Shown: in pieces, positions 12,901 to 24,100 of the stretch
Layout: every line of letters starts with the position of its first letter
How positions within the stretch are numbered: position 1 is the first letter of the stretch
From: Plenodomus lindquistii
Taxonomy: Eukaryota > Ascomycota > Dothideomycetes > Pleosporales > Leptosphaeriaceae
Direction of reading: 5' to 3'
DNA length: 64,000 bases
Assembly (NCBI GenBank): GCA_025504975.1
Contig: JANUWI010000006.1
Location: forward strand, 620,001 to 684,000
Program-made: the position numbers and the translations under genes
Notes under the pieces: model-generated
The model's input: the letters and a program-made list of their open reading frames with translations, nothing else
The model's database searches: none
Told to the model about the DNA's origin: nothing

Positions 12901-14300
12901 TCCATAGACATCTCGATTCCTGTCCCTACGCTCCTTTCAGCCAGCCCTCTCGGCTCGCACGAGGCTCGGCCGTAGGGTCCGCTGTACATCGTGAAATTGA
13001 GCTGTGGTGTTGAGGCCTGTGCATGCAGTGGGGTGGGTACATGCATGGGCAGGGCTTTGCATGGCACCACACGGAAGGAAAATCGTATGCAATGTTTTTC
13101 ACATGCTGTAGCCACCAGGTCGGGCTTTTGCATATGGCCTGCAGTTGGGTTTGCAACGTGGTCAGCGGCGGTCGGTCCACGACAAGTTGTAAATTGGGTT
13201 GAGTGCTTGTTGACCGCCTCAGCTGGCTCGAGCTTATGGCGGTGACGGCCCCCTGAGCGCCTCATCTATGGGTGTACTTACTTATGCAGGAACACAAGAT
13301 TGTGGCGTCGATCATGGCTTGTGTGGCTTTGACTATGGAATCGTCAGATGCTTTTTTGTGCGATCTCGCTTGGACTTATCATGTTGAGTAGTTGTTGGTG
13401 GCAGGGAGATTGTGCCTCATCAAAGACATTTGGCTCGGACCAGTCGTAATGATGAAAACGCGGAGCTTGAATGTCGTTGATATCTGGCGTTCTCTTAGCC
13501 ATCTCTTCCACGTTGTGTTTACGGTACTCTGCGGGAATCTACACATGCAGATGGTTACTACAAAACGTAGGAGAAGCGCTACCGGTCCGCAAAGATTCAC
13601 TCCAATGATATCTCAGAATATAGAATTTATGTGCCTCCTGAATGCTATTTGAGAGAATACCTCGAGCATTCAAAGCCTCCTGAATACGCCAAACAAGCTT
13701 CCATCTCAATCAAGACCACGGTTCCATGATTACTTCTATGTCAATGTTGTGGCGGTCTCCATGAACTGTGAGCTTGTCGGAAGACCTTTTTGGCGTACTT
13801 GAGTAGCCAGACCTCGATTCCACAAGGAGTGCAATATGAAATGAGGAAATCAAGCCATTGGATATATAGAGGCAACTGCCTAGACTGTGTCTACAGCTAG
13901 CGCATCGTGCTATGAGGATTCTGGACTTTATCAAATTCAACAACTGCAGAGTCCATACTGATCGACAGCTTGCCTACGGCACCTATCAATCGCACCCAAT
14001 TGTCTTGATAAATAGAACTATATTGCTGTGTGATCATTATGTTGTGACATCTGCATCCCTTGATGTCCAAGATGTTCGCAGGTCACATCCACACTAAACC
14101 ATCCAAAATATACCGCCGCGCATGCTCATTGGCAGAAGTGCAGCAACTCCTTGGCTGACCGACCCCACCTGATTGCATGTCTGATTACTCTACCCCTCCA
14201 AACATGCCTTCACGTCGCACAAATGAACAGAAGATGGTCTCAACCAGTACTAATCCTTAGGGATATGACTATAAGATGTTCAGAATGACCAAACAACAAA
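9903..14300. other. Long gene-poor intergenic region
   Basis: About 4.4 kb with only short open frames on both strands, none with recognisable protein composition, splice structure or conserved motif. GT-rich low-complexity DNA lies at about 13010-13080. I see no tRNA, complete transposase or long repeat here. Confidence 0.4.
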
Positions 14301-14367
14301 GGCCCGTTTGGCTTATGGGTACATCGTCGCACTCGTACTATATGCGTTATGCGAAGATCCGCGGTTG
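14301..14367 (+). pseudogene. Truncated tRNA-like sequence (Thr-CGT-like), left copy
   Basis: The sequence follows a tRNA from position 1 into the T arm: acceptor 5' strand GCCCGTT, a D-arm/A-box region (TGGCTTATGGG), anticodon stem TCGCA pairing with TGCGA, loop CTCGTA followed by an 11-nt intron-like insert, then GATC and T-stem strand CGCGG. It breaks off at TTG, inside the T loop, so the 3' T-stem strand and 3' acceptor strand are missing. A second copy at 19320 in the same orientation is about 90% identical and diverges at the same point. The anticodon CGT (Thr) is inferred from loop position. Confidence 0.55.
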
Positions 14368-14474
14368 ATCAAGGGCGTGGAAATCATTGATCACTCTCGT
14401 CCTTTTGGTGGCGTCGTCAGACGTCGTGCTCTGGCAACGGGTACATCTAGCCATACGTGGCTACCAATAAGTAG

Positions 14475-15290
14475 GGTATTGTCAAACATGGGCATAAAGA
14501 AGAGGATTTATCCTCCACCGACGAAGATCGGAGGATCTCTATTGAGCGTGGACCTGAAACTACAGCTGCGTTCGACTCACTCAAGCCATATCTTGGCCTT
14601 CTCTTACATGCACCAATTTCAGGTGGCAGTAGAATACTTGTCATCTGTCCAGAGAGCTACATCGCGGTCGCTGCAGTTCTGCGCGACCTAGTCACTTACC
14701 ACACGGTGGACATTTTGGGCCGAGTCGATATTGTTCCTGTTGAGAGCGACGTTCTTCCAGCGTTCCAGGATATCCGCAGAATATTTCGCCAGCAGAAACA
14801 TCTGATGATACGGGACTTGTTTATCTGTGCGGAATATCGTACGATCCCGGAAGAGACAGGCATGCAGAGATGGGTTGCAGATGCAAAGGAGATCATTCAG
14901 CCACAGGGTGCCTATGGACGGGGTCAGATCATGCTTGAACTTACTTCGTTGGGCGATGAAGATTGGAAGGACGTGGCTAGGCGGTATGATATAGCCCTGT
15001 CGAGCACAGGTGTCCGTCTCACAACTCTGAATTCCGTGAATGGCGATTCCGCGACCGACCGACTTCGCCTAGCAAGGCGTTATCATAATTTGGCCCGGAA
15101 TCTAGCTCGCGTTACTGGCGGCCACCATGAGAAGATGATTACCTATCTGCGAAAGATGGGATATCATTTGAAGCACAGGCCATCGTTTGTGAAATACGAT
15201 TTGGTAGACAACGGCGACGGCCTGTATGGCTTGTTTCTCCCAGGCAGTGCGACAGACGATGATACGTGGTGGGATCTAATAGAGGAGTAG
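14475..15290 (+). CDS. Unrecognised gene body, 5' end broken or missing
   Basis: Open for 272 codons to the TAG at 15288, with no start codon near its 5' end. It follows an in-frame stop at 14472-14474. A different frame just upstream (about 14370-14470) also reads as protein (GVVRRRALATG...HTWLPISR), so a one-base deletion near the GGG at 14474-14476, or a weak-donor intron, would join them. The segment SGGSRILVICPESYIAVAAV resembles the motif Ia strand-helix region of P-loop helicases, but no Walker A or DEAD box is visible. The rest is a charged, helical domain that I do not recognise. It lies immediately right of a truncated tRNA and points toward a convergent gene. Best read as the 3' part of a decayed gene. 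Confidence 0.4.
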   Translation, partial: GIVKHGHKEEDLSSTDEDRRISIERGPETTAAFDSLKPYLGLLLHAPISGGSRILVICPESYIAVAAVLRDLVTYHTVDILGRVDIVPVESDVLPAFQDIRRIFRQQKHLMIRDLFICAEYRTIPEETGMQRWVADAKEIIQPQGAYGRGQIMLELTSLGDEDWKDVARRYDIALSSTGVRLTTLNSVNGDSATDRLRLARRYHNLARNLARVTGGHHEKMITYLRKMGYHLKHRPSFVKYDLVDNGDGLYGLFLPGSATDDDTWWDLIEE

Positions 15291-15406
15291 CATGGCAAGT
15301 ACGAATAGGACCGAGAAGCACAAGTATTGCGACTCAAGAATTCTGGCTATAACGAAAGGAGACATTGTGACGTGTTATTTGTAGGAATATCATATTAAAG
15401 TACAGA

Positions 15407-17243
15407 TTACTCATGAGAAGCCTTCTTGATGCTTTGCAGACTATCCGAAATGTTTTCCGTGACGGCATGCTGATCCACGAGTCGCTGATGGACGTCTCGT
15501 AGTGTTACAAGACTACGATCACGATTCCGAGATAACACACAGGGATATGAGAACTTTTCTCTGGTGATGAAGGAATGCATCAAGTCTCGGACTTGCGCCC
15601 ATAGTTCTTCGTTCCGTGATTGGGCAAAAACCATTGGACCTGAAGACGATAACGTATAGTCAGCGAGGTTGTAGCCCGTATGAATCTGACTAGAAAGCAG
15701 CGGGCTTCTGTTCATGAACTCTTTCATTGAGTCTTTGCCAAAGTTGTGGTAGTAGCGATCATGGGTGTCGGACGAAATGCTGATATCGTCTGATGGTATA
15801 CCAACCAGGGGATCCACCACTTCACGGCCTTCCTCACCGAACATGTCGAAGAACAGGAGGAAACGCAGTTGAGGCATTCAGTTTCACGAATTCTGACGGA
15901 GTCAATGTAGGGCCGCGAGAAGTGCCCGCTCGGTGTCTTGTATACACATGTACAGGAAGCACCAGCGTTAACGGAGGAAGGTCGCTCAAGAAACAAGGCA
16001 CCTTCTTAGCCTTGAAGAATGCTTCCTGCTCGTCCCGCGACCACGTATACCGGCAATACACGAAATCACCGAAAGGATGACCCCGCGCCAACACCAGAAG
16101 CAGTCCTGACTTCTGCTGAGCGCATTGCATCATGACGGAATAGAAGAATCTGTTGTAGAACCACGCGAGTTCTGATGTGCCTTCGGAAGAGTTCTCCTCT
16201 GGGGGCAACCTGTCTCCTGGTGTGGGCGGTGGTTCTGCGGGAATGCTGCCGCATGTCCGGGCACGAATAGGCCGGACAGTTGGACTCATTGGGATTGGAT
16301 ATCTACGGACAATGTCGAAAATGCCGGTAGTCCATGTCTGTGTATCCTGACCTTCGAAGCGAAAGGATGAAAATGCATTCGCATCAAGCACATGATGCAT
16401 GTCCAGAGATGTATAGAGAATGTCTGGTAGACAACGCTCAGGAATGAAGTAAAATGTTTTTATGAGGCTGCGGGGTGCTTATGACGAAACTCGTACCAGA
16501 GGAAGTCGAATCTGGTGGGATGCTCAGCGGCCGTATGTATCCGATCAGGTACTTAGGATCGCAGCGGGCGTCTTGATTGAAGAGCTGTCTTCAGATGAGT
16601 CTGTCAGCCGTACTGAAGCCAAATTCTTGGTGATCATGGACGGGCCCGACGACACATTAGAATCTTCCGCTGGCTCCACTTCAGGTTTGGCTGGCAACTC
16701 AACGTAGTTCATTTGAGTGAGCGGCGCTTTCGAGGGATCATCCATGATATCAGTGGCGAGTTGATCCTGCTCATCGACGATGATGGGCGTGGATTCTGTT
16801 TCGTTTGCGGAATCATCTATTCCATGCGCGGTCGGTGGGTCAGAGGTCGTGGTAGATGTTGGTGCATCACTGGAAGTCTTGCCGTCTAGTTGGGTTTGCT
16901 GCTCTCCCGCATCGACTGTTGAGCTGAGTTCGACTAGTGTGGCGGCCGCGTGAGTGTTTCGTTCTTCCAAAGCTCCAAGTGCTCCTCCATTATTCTCGTT
17001 TGGCCGATTCGTCTTGACCTGCTCTTCCTCCATTACATCAGGAGACCAGGCTGGTACTGCTTCTGGCAGTGCCTTCTCTGTAGAGATGTTGTCATGATCT
17101 GAAATACCGTCAAGTCTAGGCTTCTTGGTGTTTCGGCCCATGTCGCTATGCGTGTCCTTTGGGTCGTTAGGGGCGGTGGCCAGGTGTTCCATCCCGGGCA
17201 TAGGCGACACAACCTCTTCGCTCAAGCTTCGTTTCAGACCCAT
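15407..17243 (-). pseudogene. Unrecognised nuclear-type protein gene with an apparent frameshift
   Basis: First exon 17243-16553 encodes a Ser/Thr/Glu-rich disordered region with a KKPR nuclear-localisation-like cluster near residue 40. A 75-nt intron at 16478-16552 (GTACCT...CATAAG, phase 1) leads into a folded-looking domain (IKTFYFIPERCLPD..., down to about 15870). There the frame ends in a stop about 14 codons later, but the -1/+2 frame continues the same kind of sequence (MPQLRFLLFFDMFGEEG...) to 15407. One extra A in the CTGAATGCC context at about 15877 would explain this. No splice pair fits. The whole would be about 590 aa. No family was recognised. It is divergent from the gene at 17672, with 428 bp between them. 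Confidence 0.4.
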
Positions 17244-17671
17244 GGCTGTCAGGGAATCAGCTTGGTCAAATGCCGTCTTGCTTGGACGAGGTTTCGTGAG
17301 AACGCTGGGCCTTGCTTATATCTTGCCTACAGGTTAGCACGCAAAAATATCAAATTTGTGTGGAGCAAGCTTGATTGGTATGTCTCGCATGCTAACAATG
17401 CATCACCTAACAATGCATCACCAGTTCAAGCAAACCTGTCTGGAACAAGCGCGTCACTTGAACAAGGACAAGAGGCTTTTCGCGAACATACCATAATCGT
17501 CCCCGCGCCGGAGCCGCGCAAACTCACTGGAGAGACCCAGGATGACTCACTCGCTCTGAGTTTGTTTTAGATTGGAGAAGATAGTGGTAGCGTGTCGATA
17601 TAGGCGGTACATTCACTCAAATAGTCAACGGTCCCTTTGCTTCTGGCCTGTCCGCATCTGCGTTCGAAAAC
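17244..17671. other. Divergent intergenic region
   Basis: Shared upstream region of the two divergent unknown genes. Contains a short direct repeat (AACAATGCATCACC) at 17394-17407 and 17409-17422. No other feature seen. Confidence 0.45.
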
Positions 17672-18850
17672 ATGAAGAAGCAACCACGGCAACGAACCAA
17701 GTCTGCCAGAACAGGCCAACCCACTACCAATGTTGTAGACCTGCCAGAACAAGAGTTATGCACAAGCAGCGACGGCGACACTGGAGTTCCACACAAAAAG
17801 CCAAGGGCCGGTTCCAGAATGGCCAAAAGCGCGGCCCATCGAGCGTCTGCTACGATTAGCTCGTCTGACACGTGCGCAGACGGAACAACGCAACAAGTAG
17901 CCCAGCTCATTGAAAGTGTTGAAGCCCGGTGGCTTGCCACACTCAGTCTGGAAGAAGAAAGTCTACTAATACATCCGGATTCTATTGTCAAAGTTCTCCC
18001 TGCAACGACTGTAGCTCACGACCTGCCTCGCGCGGACAGTACGACACATTGGGATGACAGATCTGCGAGACTCAGGGATGTCTATTGTTTGGATCGACTA
18101 TTTCCGGGCTTTAAAGCACTACAAGACAGGTACACTTTACGCAAGCAGACAGTTGACCCCATCGGGCTCATCGCTGTTTCGCTTAACAATTGTGCAGTAC
18201 GCAGTAGATTACCATGTACGTATAAGCTTCATACACATTCATCTCTACTTACGCCATCATAGTCAAGTTCGTCTGGCTACATACCTCATTTGAAGAAGGG
18301 ATTGCAACACTATACATGGCGCTGGAAGCTTGGCTCCCTACCGAGACCAGGGTATGGAAGACTGCATCTCCGGGACAACGTCTCAAGGCATCCTCAGTAT
18401 GGGAGAGTAGCATCCGAGAGGGGTAAGCTTCACATTCGCTCGTTACTGTGCTATTATGCAATGAAGGAAGAGCTCATTTTTTAGCTCCAAGGCCATGACA
18501 ATCCCCTACAAAGAGATCGAATCGTATCCATGTGATAACGGTGCAAAGAGAAGTATGCCAGATGATCTTCGCAACACATTACTCTGGGTGCACAGCCCAG
18601 GGAATAGTGATAGCATGGAAGGCCAAGGTTTGCTGTTACATCCGGAAGATCATCGGCAGTCCTCGCAGTTGCGAGATGGATCAAGTGCTCGAATACTTAC
18701 AGGCCTCTTCAAGCTTATCACAAGTGTAGCTGCAAGACAGAGTGGAAACGCCTCCAGAGCGACGCTCTCAAGAAGTTGCAAAGCATAAGGTTCCCGAATC
18801 CGAGAGCTCAAGAAGACCTTCAGAGAGCTATAAAGGACGGACTGATCTAA
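17672..18850 (+). CDS. Unrecognised basic protein, four exons
   Basis: Best model: exons 17672-18215, 18263-18422, 18485-18552 and 18660-18850, all phases consistent, 320 aa. Introns 1 (GTACGT...CATAG, 47 nt) and 2 (GTAAGC...TTTAG, 62 nt) are strong. Intron 3 (GTATGC...GGCAG, 107 nt) is inferred because it connects to a frame with clear protein composition (WKRLQSDALKKLQ...ending DGLI). Without it, the frame stops at 18788. The N-terminus is basic with KKQPRQR and KKPR clusters, suggesting nuclear location. The centre has Trp-rich helices and the C-terminus a Cys-containing, Lys/Arg-rich helical segment. No family was recognised. It lies in the block bracketed by truncated tRNA copies, head-to-head with the 15407-17243 gene, which carries a similar KKPR cluster. 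Confidence 0.45.
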
Positions 18851-19319
18851 TAATACAAACATACAAACAGCGCGATGTCCTGACGTTGAGAAAGATAGAG
18901 TATAATCTTAGTGTACCTACTATAGTAAGTACATGTAGACAAAAGTAATCAATAAAGTTAGAAGATCATAGTTTCTAGCTTGTTTTTTTTTTAGAAAAAT
19001 AAATAGTTTTAGTGTTAAACTTCATATTGCAATGTAATTGGGTGACAAGACGAAGCATATGTTGGTGAGGAATAGATAGAGGGTTACTAGTAGACCTAAG
19101 ATAAAATACTAAGCGAAGACTGCCATCCAATTTAGGCAATGTAAGCGTGCTGCTAATCAGTGGAGAACGCGCAATCCCACAGCAATCTGCATTGGAAAAA
19201 GGACATTATTCTCTTTAGTTGTAGGGTCTGTGCTGATGTCCGTAGTACATTACGATGCATTAGACGCATAGAATAACAAGGATATATAATTTCTATTTTG
19301 ACTGAAAATCAATAATCGA
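18851..19319. other. AT-rich spacer
   Basis: AT-rich, TpA-rich DNA with a run of nine T at 18984-18992 and no gene. The composition differs from the neighbouring coding DNA and would fit decayed (possibly RIP-affected) sequence, which I did not measure. Confidence 0.4.
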
Positions 19320-19386
19320 GGCCCGCTTGGCTTAGGGGTACAGCGTCGCACTCGTAGACATGCGTTATGCGAAGATCCGCGGTTGT
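19320..19386 (+). pseudogene. Truncated tRNA-like sequence (Thr-CGT-like), right copy
   Basis: Same orientation and same layout as the copy at 14301: acceptor strand GCCCGCT, A-box-like TGGCTTAGGGG, anticodon stem TCGCA/TGCGA, loop with CGT and a 10-nt insert, then T-stem strand CGCGG and a break after TTG. Directly downstream a GAGTTCGAGTC sequence resembles a displaced B box, but the strands around it do not pair into a T stem (CGCGG needs CCGCG; the sequence has CGCCG) and no AGCGGGC acceptor strand follows. Treated as a tRNA relic. Confidence 0.55.
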
Positions 19387-19781
19387 GAGTTCGAGTCGCC
19401 GCTTCGTTAGATTTGTCCTAACACATCACAGCGATTCCGCGAGTGGGCAGTTCTTTTTGTTTTGGAAAATCATCCTATCTCGTTATGGCATAGTGTTAGA
19501 TCTACCCGAACACGGCCCTAGCAGGATAATTCTTAGAGTACCGCGTAAACTGGGGAGAAGCGCGAATAACTAGCAGGGGTTTAATAAGGTTCAAACCAAT
19601 CACCCGCATCGAAGACATAGAATACTAAGCATGGCCGAAGCTTCTTAGTTCGTGGATTGGTCAATACACAGTCAGAACCCTGCTAGCTATTTGCGTTACC
19701 CGCCAGAATATACGGTAGACAATGAATCATCAAGGTGCATGTAATTTTAGAACCATGCTGGCAAGGAAATAATTACGCAAA
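19387..19781. other. Intergenic region with a short direct-repeat motif
   Basis: Holds an 18-nt motif at 19432-19449 (CGATTCCGCGAGTGGGCA) that recurs with one mismatch at 20589-20606, and an 11-nt motif ACACATCACAG at 19421-19431 that recurs inverted at 20642-20652. No gene. Confidence 0.45.
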
Positions 19782-20581
19782 CTACTTCTGCTTCTTCGCT
19801 TCGCTCGTACTATGTGACACTTCTCCCAATGATCTAGCTCTTTTCCTTTTATAACTTTGCTCGTCGTGCTCCTGCTTCTCGTCAATAAGCACTGTTCGGA
19901 GTTTCCGTAACGCATTCCGTAGTTGCAGGTCAAGATGATGTCTTCCAGGGGCTTTGTGTAGTTGTGGTTGCTTATTGTAGCCAACATTGCCGTAGGTACC
20001 TTCTGTGGCGCTAGTGCTCGCACTAAGCTTACAGTCGTCAAGCCCTTCCCTCTGAAGTTTGAGCGTTAATTCGTTGATGATGGGACTTATAACCTTATCC
20101 TGTAATGCTTGTCGAACGACTACAAAGTCATAATCGATCCAAGACGTGTCGCACTGGTCGCTCAGTGATTGTTCTTGTTTGCGTCCTAACACCATGCAAT
20201 CCGTCCGACCGAGTACACACGAAACTTCATTCAAGGCCTCAGCCATTGGAACACTTGTAGGCTGTAAAGCCCCCGTAAAGACAGACCAATACCGCCACAA
20301 TCCGAAGTCGTCGGTAGGTAAGTTGAGGGGGTCTTGTTGATCTAGGATCATGTTTCGTTGACAGATGCCATCGTGCAGCGCATAGTGCTTCGGCTCCCAG
20401 AGTAGCTGGCGGACATCCTCTAGCCATGGTAGATCGCTTGTGACTCCGGGAATGAGTTCGGGAACAACTGACTGGAACCATGGCAAACTCCGTCCTTGGA
20501 GACGGAGCCTGTGAATATCAGCCACAACACGAGATGGAGAACGTTCTTGTTGCAGATGCTGGAAAAGCAGATGTTGCAGCT
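19782..20581 (-). CDS. Unrecognised protein, start not found
   Basis: Open frame to a stop at 19782. The first supported codon could be the GTG at 20525, but the frame stays open upstream through a Glu/Gln-rich helix (ESESELQHLLFQHLQQE) to a stop at about 20618, with no ATG. So an upstream exon, a non-ATG context or a lost start must be invoked. The protein (at least 247 aa) has a Trp-rich N-terminal half and a basic C-terminus with KRKRAR and SEAKKQK, suggestive of nuclear location. No domain was recognised. It sits just right of the truncated tRNA relic and may belong to the same accessory block. Confidence 0.35.
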
Positions 20582-21119
20582 CACTTTCCGATTCCGCGAA
20601 TGGGCATATTCAATCTTTCTTTTTGCAATCTTTTTCCTCATCTGTGATGTGTCGAGCGCGAAGAAAGGTTAGGTTGCGGTGAGGCGGAGGCGTGATCTAG
20701 ATTTTTGTTGTGCGCTTGTATTGCCAAAGACTGCTGGTTTTATCTATTGTACAGCTAGACTTGAACGGTAGACAGCGCGGAACACAGACAAGAACACAAA
20801 CTCTATGGATATCATGTGATTTTTGTAAAATGACGTGGAATCTTTGCTGTCTTGAAAAGAGTAAACTTGTATCTGACGAAGGAGATTCAGAGAAGTATAA
20901 ACGCACTACTTTTCCCTCTATCTGGGCATCATTTGCCCAGTCTTACGGCACACATAGAGCTTAAAATGCACAGTGATCATAGACGATGTACGCTTTATAC
21001 TTTTGCCAAACATCTCAACATCAACATAATCACTTCACTCATACAACCAACCAGACTTAACGAACACATGCTCCAAACTTGAATTCATCTCCTATATCAA
21101 TCAGACCCTTCTACCCACT
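20582..21119. other. Intergenic region
   Basis: No gene. Contains the second copies of the short motifs noted at 19421-19449 and the presumed 3' flank of UTP17. Confidence 0.4.
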
Positions 21120-24100
21120 CTACGCAGCGACCCGTCCCGGCCTCGCAACCAGCGCCAAAACCTTACTAAACAGCCCCTGCGGCGGCGGCGGCACCTGTCC
21201 ATTGTCCAAAACATCCTGCAATTGCTGCGCGTTGATGACAGCCACGTCCTCGTTCAGATCTTGCGTGAGATCCTCAGACAGTGTAATCGGTGGTATCCGG
21301 TTTTCCTCCTCTTCTGTCTCGTCTCCCTGCTTATACGCCGCACGCAGCTCTGCATTTTCCTCTGGCGGTGGCGTAGGGAGCTGTAGTGCTGAAGCACTTG
21401 GGCTGATGGTCTTGATGCAGGATACGGAGTCGAGAGCGACGTAGCCACGTTCTGTTTTTCGGGATGCCAGGGCGAGAGTGATGTATGGTGATGTGCTGCT
21501 CCAGAGAGGGGTGGTGTTATTGGGATCGTAGATTGTGATTGTTGAGCTGGGCTTCTTTGGCTTCGAGGAGGATGTGATCTTCTCGAGGTGAGGCAGTGCA
21601 ATGGCGAAAGTGTTGTCGTGATGGTTGACGGCAAAGCGGATGAGGGGGATTCGCTCAATGCGATCCAGACCTGGTGTGTTGAGAGGAGCGCTGTAGACTA
21701 ATTGGTCGAGGATCATGTCCCAGACGGTCAGATAATCGGCGACGAAGACGAGGTGCTGGCCCACGAAACCTAGGTTGGAGAGCGCAGTAACATTGACTTC
21801 TGTCATGGAGCGTTTGATGGTCCCAGAGTTCGTGTCGATGATGTGGGTTACTCCGAGGTCGGAGTCTGACGCCCACGAAATAGCAACAGCGAGAGCTGAT
21901 CCGTCCGGAGAAAAGCCTAAACGCGAAGTGCGTGGTGGAAGAGATTGCTGTGAGCCCTCGAGCGCATCAAGCTTATCACTGATTGCGATAGATTTGTCTA
22001 GCGTCCAGGTGGACAGTCCTACCTCGTCAGCTCCACGGACAACAACACCATCGCGAAGTCTCGTCTTGGGTCTCCAGACTTTGACAATGTGATCCTCGCC
22101 GACAGTCGCGAAACCAGCGCCACTGGGGTCAGCGACAAGATCGAACACTCTTCCGTTACCATACACGTCTTCAAAAAAGTGTGGGGCATCGATTCTGGAT
22201 ACCAACTTCCACTGATCATTTGCTTCGTCTCGTCTCCAGATTTTCAGGAATACTTCTCGACGGTTTAGTCGTTCCTCCTCGTTGAACTCGGGAATGCCTT
22301 CATTCAAGAAACCAGTGTCAGACGAGGGAGGTACCCACTCGTCTACTGTTGCAAGCCATTGGCCATCATGGCTGACCTGGAGAAGATTCGTGTTGGGTTC
22401 CTTGATCTTGCCTCCTTCTGGTGCAACGTTTGGCTCTGTCGCGTTGTTGCGCGTCAATGCCTGTCTTGACTTTGCGCGATGGTTTGCCAGGTCGAAAGTC
22501 TGGAGATAGGGTTGAGGTTGAAGTCCTTCGTTTTTATGTCTTGGTTGCGACGAAGGTACGGCAAGGAGAACTTCGTTTGGCGACGCCGGGTTGACAGCCA
22601 TGGGCACGTGGTTGAAAATGTCGAGCCTGGTCTTGAGGACGTTTGATTCCTTTACTTGTTGATGTTGAAGGTCCACTCGTCGCGATTGGACCCCAACGAT
22701 GTTCGTTCTGGCCTCGAGCTCAGTCGTTGACAGCACAATCACGGAGTTGTTGGCAAGAGACAGTGCGTAGGATGTGCCTGAAGGTGAGACGACCACATTT
22801 TCGATAGCTGCACTTAAATGGGGAAGATGCTGTGGTTTTCCAGTAGCGAGTTGCCATATTGTTAGTACAGTCTCATCACCACCGGAGATGATGTAATTGC
22901 CTTTAACTGTTAGTGTCGTAGTATGAGCCCAATGTTCGACTCTGCTTACCGTCCAGTGACCACTTCACAGCGCCGACAGCATCTCTGTGCCAGTGGAAAC
23001 GCTTCGGTTTCAGGCCATCTGCAGGGACATAATTTTCCTTCTTGCCCTTCTGAATGTTGTCGATAGCAGCGAATGTAGCCAAAATGTCTTCAAAGAGGTA
23101 AACAACACCAGTCTCCTCCCCGACCGCGATGTCCAACAGATCCCTCTGATCGACAACAGGCTTCCTTCCCTTGCTAATTTCTCGTTCGCGGTGGTTTGCG
23201 CTGAATGTAGTGACTCGCTTGGAGAACGTAATCTCGCGCCAGATGTACTCGAAGTGTTGAACAGCGGTCTGAGTAGGCTTCAGGCGCTTTCCGACCATGA
23301 GAGAGTCGGCGGTGCTCAAAACGATGTACCTGCCTTGTAAGAGGACCTGGAAGTCGCGTATAGCAGAGCTTGTCTTTATTACACGTTTCAGCTCCGTTTT
23401 TGAAGCTTGAGCCTTGGTACGGAGCGCATGTACGTTGATGACCTGGCTGTTGTCGCCAGTCTCGTGACAGAAAACAAGATCCTCGTCGGCACCGGGTCTG
23501 GTGACAACAGTCATGTTTCGCACGGGAGCTCCAATGTCCCATCGTCCGACCTTGGTCCCATTCGTCCAGTCCCATAGTGTAATCAGCCCATTTGAGTCAG
23601 CGGCGTATACGAGGTTCGATTTTGTGGTGGAGAGAGCATATGCTGTGAGCACTCCATTCCCACCTACGGGAAGCAAATTGGCAAGTAGTGATGTCTCGGT
23701 AGAGTAGATTTGGAGCGACTTGAGATCGGCGAGGAGGAGATATTTCTCGTCGGCGGAGAAGATGGGATCGGTGGGCAGGAACCATCCACCCTGAAGTGGT
23801 GAAGCAACCCATTTGGAGCTGCCCTTGGTCTTAAGCTTCTTGCTTTCCCTGTATTCCCTCTTCTTGAGAGCCCTCTCCACTTGGGCCTGCGTCAAGGGCT
23901 CAATCCCTCCCAGCGCATTGTCGTCAATCGTGACCTGGGCCTCTTCACTCGGCGCTTTGTCGCTCTTCCGTTCCTTCTTGCTCTTCTTCTGGCTCAACCT
24001 GCCGGGGTCCTCCACTGATTGCGCTTGTGCATCGATGGCGTCCTTTGCGGGTTTTGGTTGACGTTTCGCGGGGATGGATTCAGTCACGACATCGTCACTC

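Noticed and set aside
16460..16552. 31-codon frame VPDRIHTAAEHPTRF... on the minus strand
   Set aside because: Looks protein-like, but a phase-correct 75-nt intron covers it and restores the main frame; a second frameshift would be needed to use it. Kept only as an alternative.
19387..19420. Complete tRNA ending downstream of the right tRNA-like copy
   Set aside because: A B-box-like GAGTTCGAGTC is present, but the T stem and acceptor strands do not pair, so no full tRNA can be drawn.
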